Notes under the pieces: generated by a model | Databases searched by the model: none | What the model was told of the DNA's origin: nothing | The model's input: only the letters and a program-made list of their open reading frames with translations | In this document: piece by piece, positions 59,122 to 64,000 of the stretch | Layout: the number at the start of each line of letters is the position of its first letter | Numbering within the stretch: the stretch's first letter is position 1 | Assembly (NCBI GenBank): GCA_030141605.1 | Contig: JAQGDQ010000035.1 | Location: 310,001-374,000, forward strand | DNA: 64,000 bases | Direction: 5' to 3' | DNA from: Tubiluchus corallicola | Taxonomy: Eukaryota > Priapulida > Priapulimorpha > Priapulimorphida > Tubiluchidae | Position numbers and translations under genes: made by a program

Positions 59122-61017
59122 AAAATATACAATACTAGATAAAATGAATATATACACTAAGACGTTGTAAAACAAACATGGCAAAATGTTTCGTTACCTG
59201 CTTCGTGACCAGCCCTATGGAACACAAAAAATCGCAATTCAAAATGCAATCATTCCCTTTCAATTTTTAAAAGAAGCCTCAGAAAAGAAATATTTCAAAA
59301 GAACTGACGAAAATTCTAACGCAACACAAATTGATAACGGTGGTCTTATGCATTTTGGTCCATTGTAATCTTAAAAATGAGTTTGTGTTAAACAGGACTC
59401 TGAACACATTTTATGATCACATTTTATCATTCATTCGCTACTCACCCCCCCCCCCCCCCCCCAACACACACACATGAATGTAGATATTTATCATTATCTT
59501 AGTTCATTATTCCATTTATTAATACTTTGTTTTTATGATTTCTATGTATAGATTGGCCTGTCAAGCTCTGCTTTTAGCTCAAACTGCATGCATCAAAATG
59601 ATTGTGTATATAACCACTAAAGACTCTACTTGCATTATCTAGACTGTATTGTATTTGTATTTTCTATTTGCATTTGTATTTACTTTACTGGATTATTATC
59701 TGTATTTTAGTGATGTCTTTGTGTGATACAGTATGGAAAGGAATTTTTTTTTTGAACTCTTGAACTCTTGATTTATCTCCATCGATTTTTTCCTCCCTTT
59801 TGTATGTTTAATGGTGTCTCTTCATAAGCACGGCTTTTTCCCACGCATAGTGTGTTTTGATTAAAAGTTGTGCAAAGAGTTGTACGTTGCAGTACGTTAC
59901 AAGACAGATGCACAAGTAAAAGTCTGAGCCCAGATTGCAATTTTTAGTTGCATGTATCTGCGCGCTCTCATATATTTTAGCCATTTACAGCTTTTGTAGT
60001 TTTTAATTGATCAAATTGATCTTCATGGCTTAAGACAGAAGTGACGAAAAATTAAAAAATCATTAATAAATACTAAAGAATTGTCTAATAATTTTTCTAT
60101 TGCTTCTAAGCGAAAAACGTTTCAAAATATTGCCAAAAGATAAGTGTTTTACAGCACTCTCATAAATCGCCAATATGCGTATTATTTCGCTAGTACTTTT
60201 GGTACAACTATTACTGTTTGGTAATACTAATAAATTATCTTTAGTGACACTAAAGTCATAAATTTTCCAAAACACAATGTAAATTATAAAGACTGAAATT
60301 GAAATTCCTAAATTCAGTTATTAGATTATTTTACCGGCTATGAAATTTGTTTTATATTAAAAATGTTAAAATTAGACCACTCGGACGGGGTTTTGCGTTC
60401 TGTGCTGAGCTTCATATTTGGTTTAATGCTCAGTTATCATTCTGCTGTTATACTTGCGATGTTGTGAATCTGGCCGGGGTTCAGGGTAGAGGAAACACCA
60501 TCGAAACATGAATTGTGTCAGATTCTTCCTGATGATTCGGAGTAAGGTATTCGCTATTTCTGTTGTGTAAATGATATGTCTTGCCTTCACAAGTGCATAG
60601 TGTTTTTGATTTAGGACTTGAGCAGTATGGAGTTACTGTATCTACATCAATGTTCCCTTGAAAGGTGAGTTTTTAATCTGAATTTTTACATTGATTTTTT
60701 GATTTAATTTATTTTAAAATTTCTTTCTGCACATAGAAAGTGCTATCAAAAGTTAAAGATTTACACTAAAAACTAAGGAACGATAAATAGCATGTACTAT
60801 TAAAAGCGGTACAAATGTAACGTAAATTAAAACTGTATATTACGAAAATCATGAATTTGTTTCATTTATTGTAACTACTTGCAGAGTTGTGTGAAAACAA
60901 ACGTATGTACACCTTCACAGAAGCTTGGCTCAAATGAATTCCTAAGCATATACAAAATTATTTTAACATTGTGAATTGGTGGATGTATGCTTAAAATTTA
61001 TATTTAATTATTTTATT
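59122..61017. other. Intergenic sequence, no recognised gene
   Basis: It contains a poly-C run followed by CA repeats near 59445-59475 and the GCAATTTT-rich block at 59925-59985. Two small frames (59186-59368 plus, 60063-60275 minus) show no known domain. The 3' UTR of the sulfotransferase is expected at the right end. Confidence 0.4.
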
Positions 61018-62206
<1,189 letters not shown>

Positions 62207-62900
62207 CTAAAAAACACACAACCAGAAACATTGTACTATGTTTAATGGCTATTAAGAAATATGAAAAACAAAGAAAAATGATTAGTTAATACGAGTTGTG
62301 CACATTGAGACAGATTGATGTTGTGCTTTGTTACATTTATTACTCAATCAGAGGTTCTATTTCTTCAGCTTTCAAGCAAAAAATTGGGAACAGTTGCATA
62401 GAAAATGATCAAATGGAATCATTCTTAACCAATTTCTTTTAATCTCAAATTGTGATTTATCGGAAATATAGCTAAGTTAATCTTTGCAATGATTCGGCCA
62501 CTATTGCCACCTTTCCGTCTACTGCATGCCTGTGGCGCCATCTACTAAGTGATTGAAAAAGTCGATCAACAAAGAGAAAGCGAATGAATAAATTTGTAGA
62601 ATGTACCCGGTACTGTACAACTAATATGCTCGTAATAACTTAAGCTTTATCTCATCAAATTAATATACACAGTTTTATTAAGTTGTCTATACGCAACTTA
62701 ATTTATTAAATGATTGTCATGTTCATTCCCTGCAACAATCCAAAAACTGTATTCCGATAATTAATTAGAATTTTTCCGTATTATTATTATGAAAGTAATG
62801 TTAGGTCACATCCTGTATAAACAAAGGAAAAGGACCATGTAATTTAGTCAAAGTTTTGGGTAAACTGTCTTAATACTTGCCTTTGTGTAGAATTACGATC
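62207..62900. other. Sulfotransferase intron or upstream sequence
   Basis: No further sulfotransferase exon was recognised. A CTCF-like TAGATGGCGCC (minus strand) lies near 62534-62546. Confidence 0.35.
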
Positions 62901-63110
62901 CAACGTCAGCCAGAATTATTTTTCAGATATCAGTAATAGTTAAAAAAATTCATCATGGGCGCTAAAACGCCCACGTTAGCTAGAATTACTTTGCAGATAT
63001 CAGTAATAGTTAAAAAATTCAACATGGGCGCTAAAACGCCAAGGTTAGCTAGAATTACTTTGTAGATATCAGTAATAGTTAAAAAATTCAACATGGGCGC
63101 TAAAACGCAA
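62901..63110. repeat. Three tandem copies of a 69-bp unit with an embedded hairpin
   Basis: Units start at about 62905, 62975 and 63044. Each contains AGATATCAGTAATAGTTAAA and CATGGGCGCTAAAACG. The bases GGGCG-CTAAAA-CGCCC form a five-pair stem with a six-base loop in the first copy; later copies shorten the stem. There is no open frame across the array. Confidence 0.85.
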
Positions 63111-64000
63111 AGTAGATATAATATTTACGTCAGCAAACAAACGTTTTGAATGGCAAATGAACACCAAAGTTTTATGGGTTGAAAAACGTATTTTTGAATG
63201 TTGAGGAAAGTACTTTTGAGGAAAACGTTATATCTGAGAGACATTCTGTATAACCACCAAAATATTGTAATGTTGGGCGGATGGTGCTGATCTGCTAGCT
63301 CATTTCATGTCATAAAATATTTTTAAAGAATTGAAAGAAACAGATTATTTTTATAGAATAAAGTTGCGAGAGTCCTCTGTGTTCCACGCTAGCTTTACGG
63401 AACAGAACAGATGCTGGCCTGTTAAACACACCTGTCCGTCAACCAGTTGAACAGACGAGGTCATTCCATACCAGATACTTGCAGCTGCTATGCAACGCTA
63501 ATACGCAATGGCTTCGTAGTGGATCGAACCATCACAATGTGTGGGTGCGGGTGGAAATAAATAGCACTTCGCCGTATGTATAATCACTATTTGTCTTTAA
63601 TTATTAGTTTTGTAGAAGTGCATAGTGGGCAGTTTTATTACTTTCATTGACTGCTTCATCTCTTTAAAGCTTGAAGAACAAAATTTAATATGATTATTCA
63701 TAATTTTGGAAAATGCTCTAGAGGAATTAGAAATTTAGTTTTCAAAACCTATTGCACTTCTGTCTATGGCGTATCCATGTGGAGAAATTTCTTTATCTAT
63801 AATTGAGGAAATCTTAAAATTACTTGCAATAAATGTATTATAATAGAAAGCTATTCTCACTTCAGTATGACTGCAGCGCTAGACAAATGTGTTTAGATTA
63901 CGACATCTCTTACTCTGATGTCATAGTTAGACGATCAGCTTACTCTCTATTTGTTAGGCTATAAAATTCACAAAACTTTTATGTGAAATGTATTTTCAAC
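63111..64000. other. Right edge of window, no recognised feature
   Basis: AT-rich sequence without an exon match, tRNA fold or clear repeat. Confidence 0.35.

Overview
This is animal nuclear DNA: AT-rich, with long GT-AG introns, many LINE remnants, MITEs and microsatellites, and no operons. Five protein-coding genes can be assembled exon by exon. Three points suggest an early-branching metazoan such as a sponge, but this is only inference: a GABA-B-like receptor that mixes subunit-1-like and subunit-2-like traits, a ciliary gene, and the repeat types. Exon coordinates come from reading splice signals and checking that phases join and that the protein matches the remembered family; no alignment was run.

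Left part (1-28 kb). A decayed LINE (about 0.6-2.7 kb) is followed by DRC3/LRRC48 on the plus strand (11 exons, 4444-16746, 524 aa). An RFX-type X-box lies about 840 bases upstream of its start codon. Tail-to-tail with DRC3 is ATPAF2 (ATP12) on the minus strand (8 exons, 25272-17159, 276 aa). Intron 1 of ATPAF2 carries an intronless ADAT3 gene on the same strand (24364-23258). The DRC3-ATPAF2 tail-to-tail pair is also found in vertebrates (human 17p11.2, from memory), so it looks like very old microsynteny.

Middle part (28-53 kb). One gene fills this region: a 17-exon class C GPCR of the GABA-B type on the minus strand (53067-28502, 812 aa). Its introns hold several LINE copies in both orientations, two fold-back-like elements whose inverted arms are made of short degenerate tandem repeats, a 38-base satellite that reverses direction in mid-array, a short interstitial telomere-like tract, and tRNA-derived SINE-like sequences.

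Right part (53-64 kb). A nearly full-length but broken LINE (54.96-59.12 kb) has a zinc-finger ORF1, an APE-type endonuclease and a reverse transcriptase. It is followed by the last three exons of a cytosolic-type sulfotransferase on the minus strand (62206-61018), whose earlier exons lie outside the window or were not found.

The genes are not a pathway. They cover ciliary motility (DRC3), mitochondrial ATP synthase assembly (ATPAF2), tRNA wobble inosine formation (ADAT3), signalling (GABA-B-like receptor) and sulfonation (sulfotransferase). The less ordinary content is the nested ADAT3, the hybrid receptor and the repeat-armed fold-back elements.
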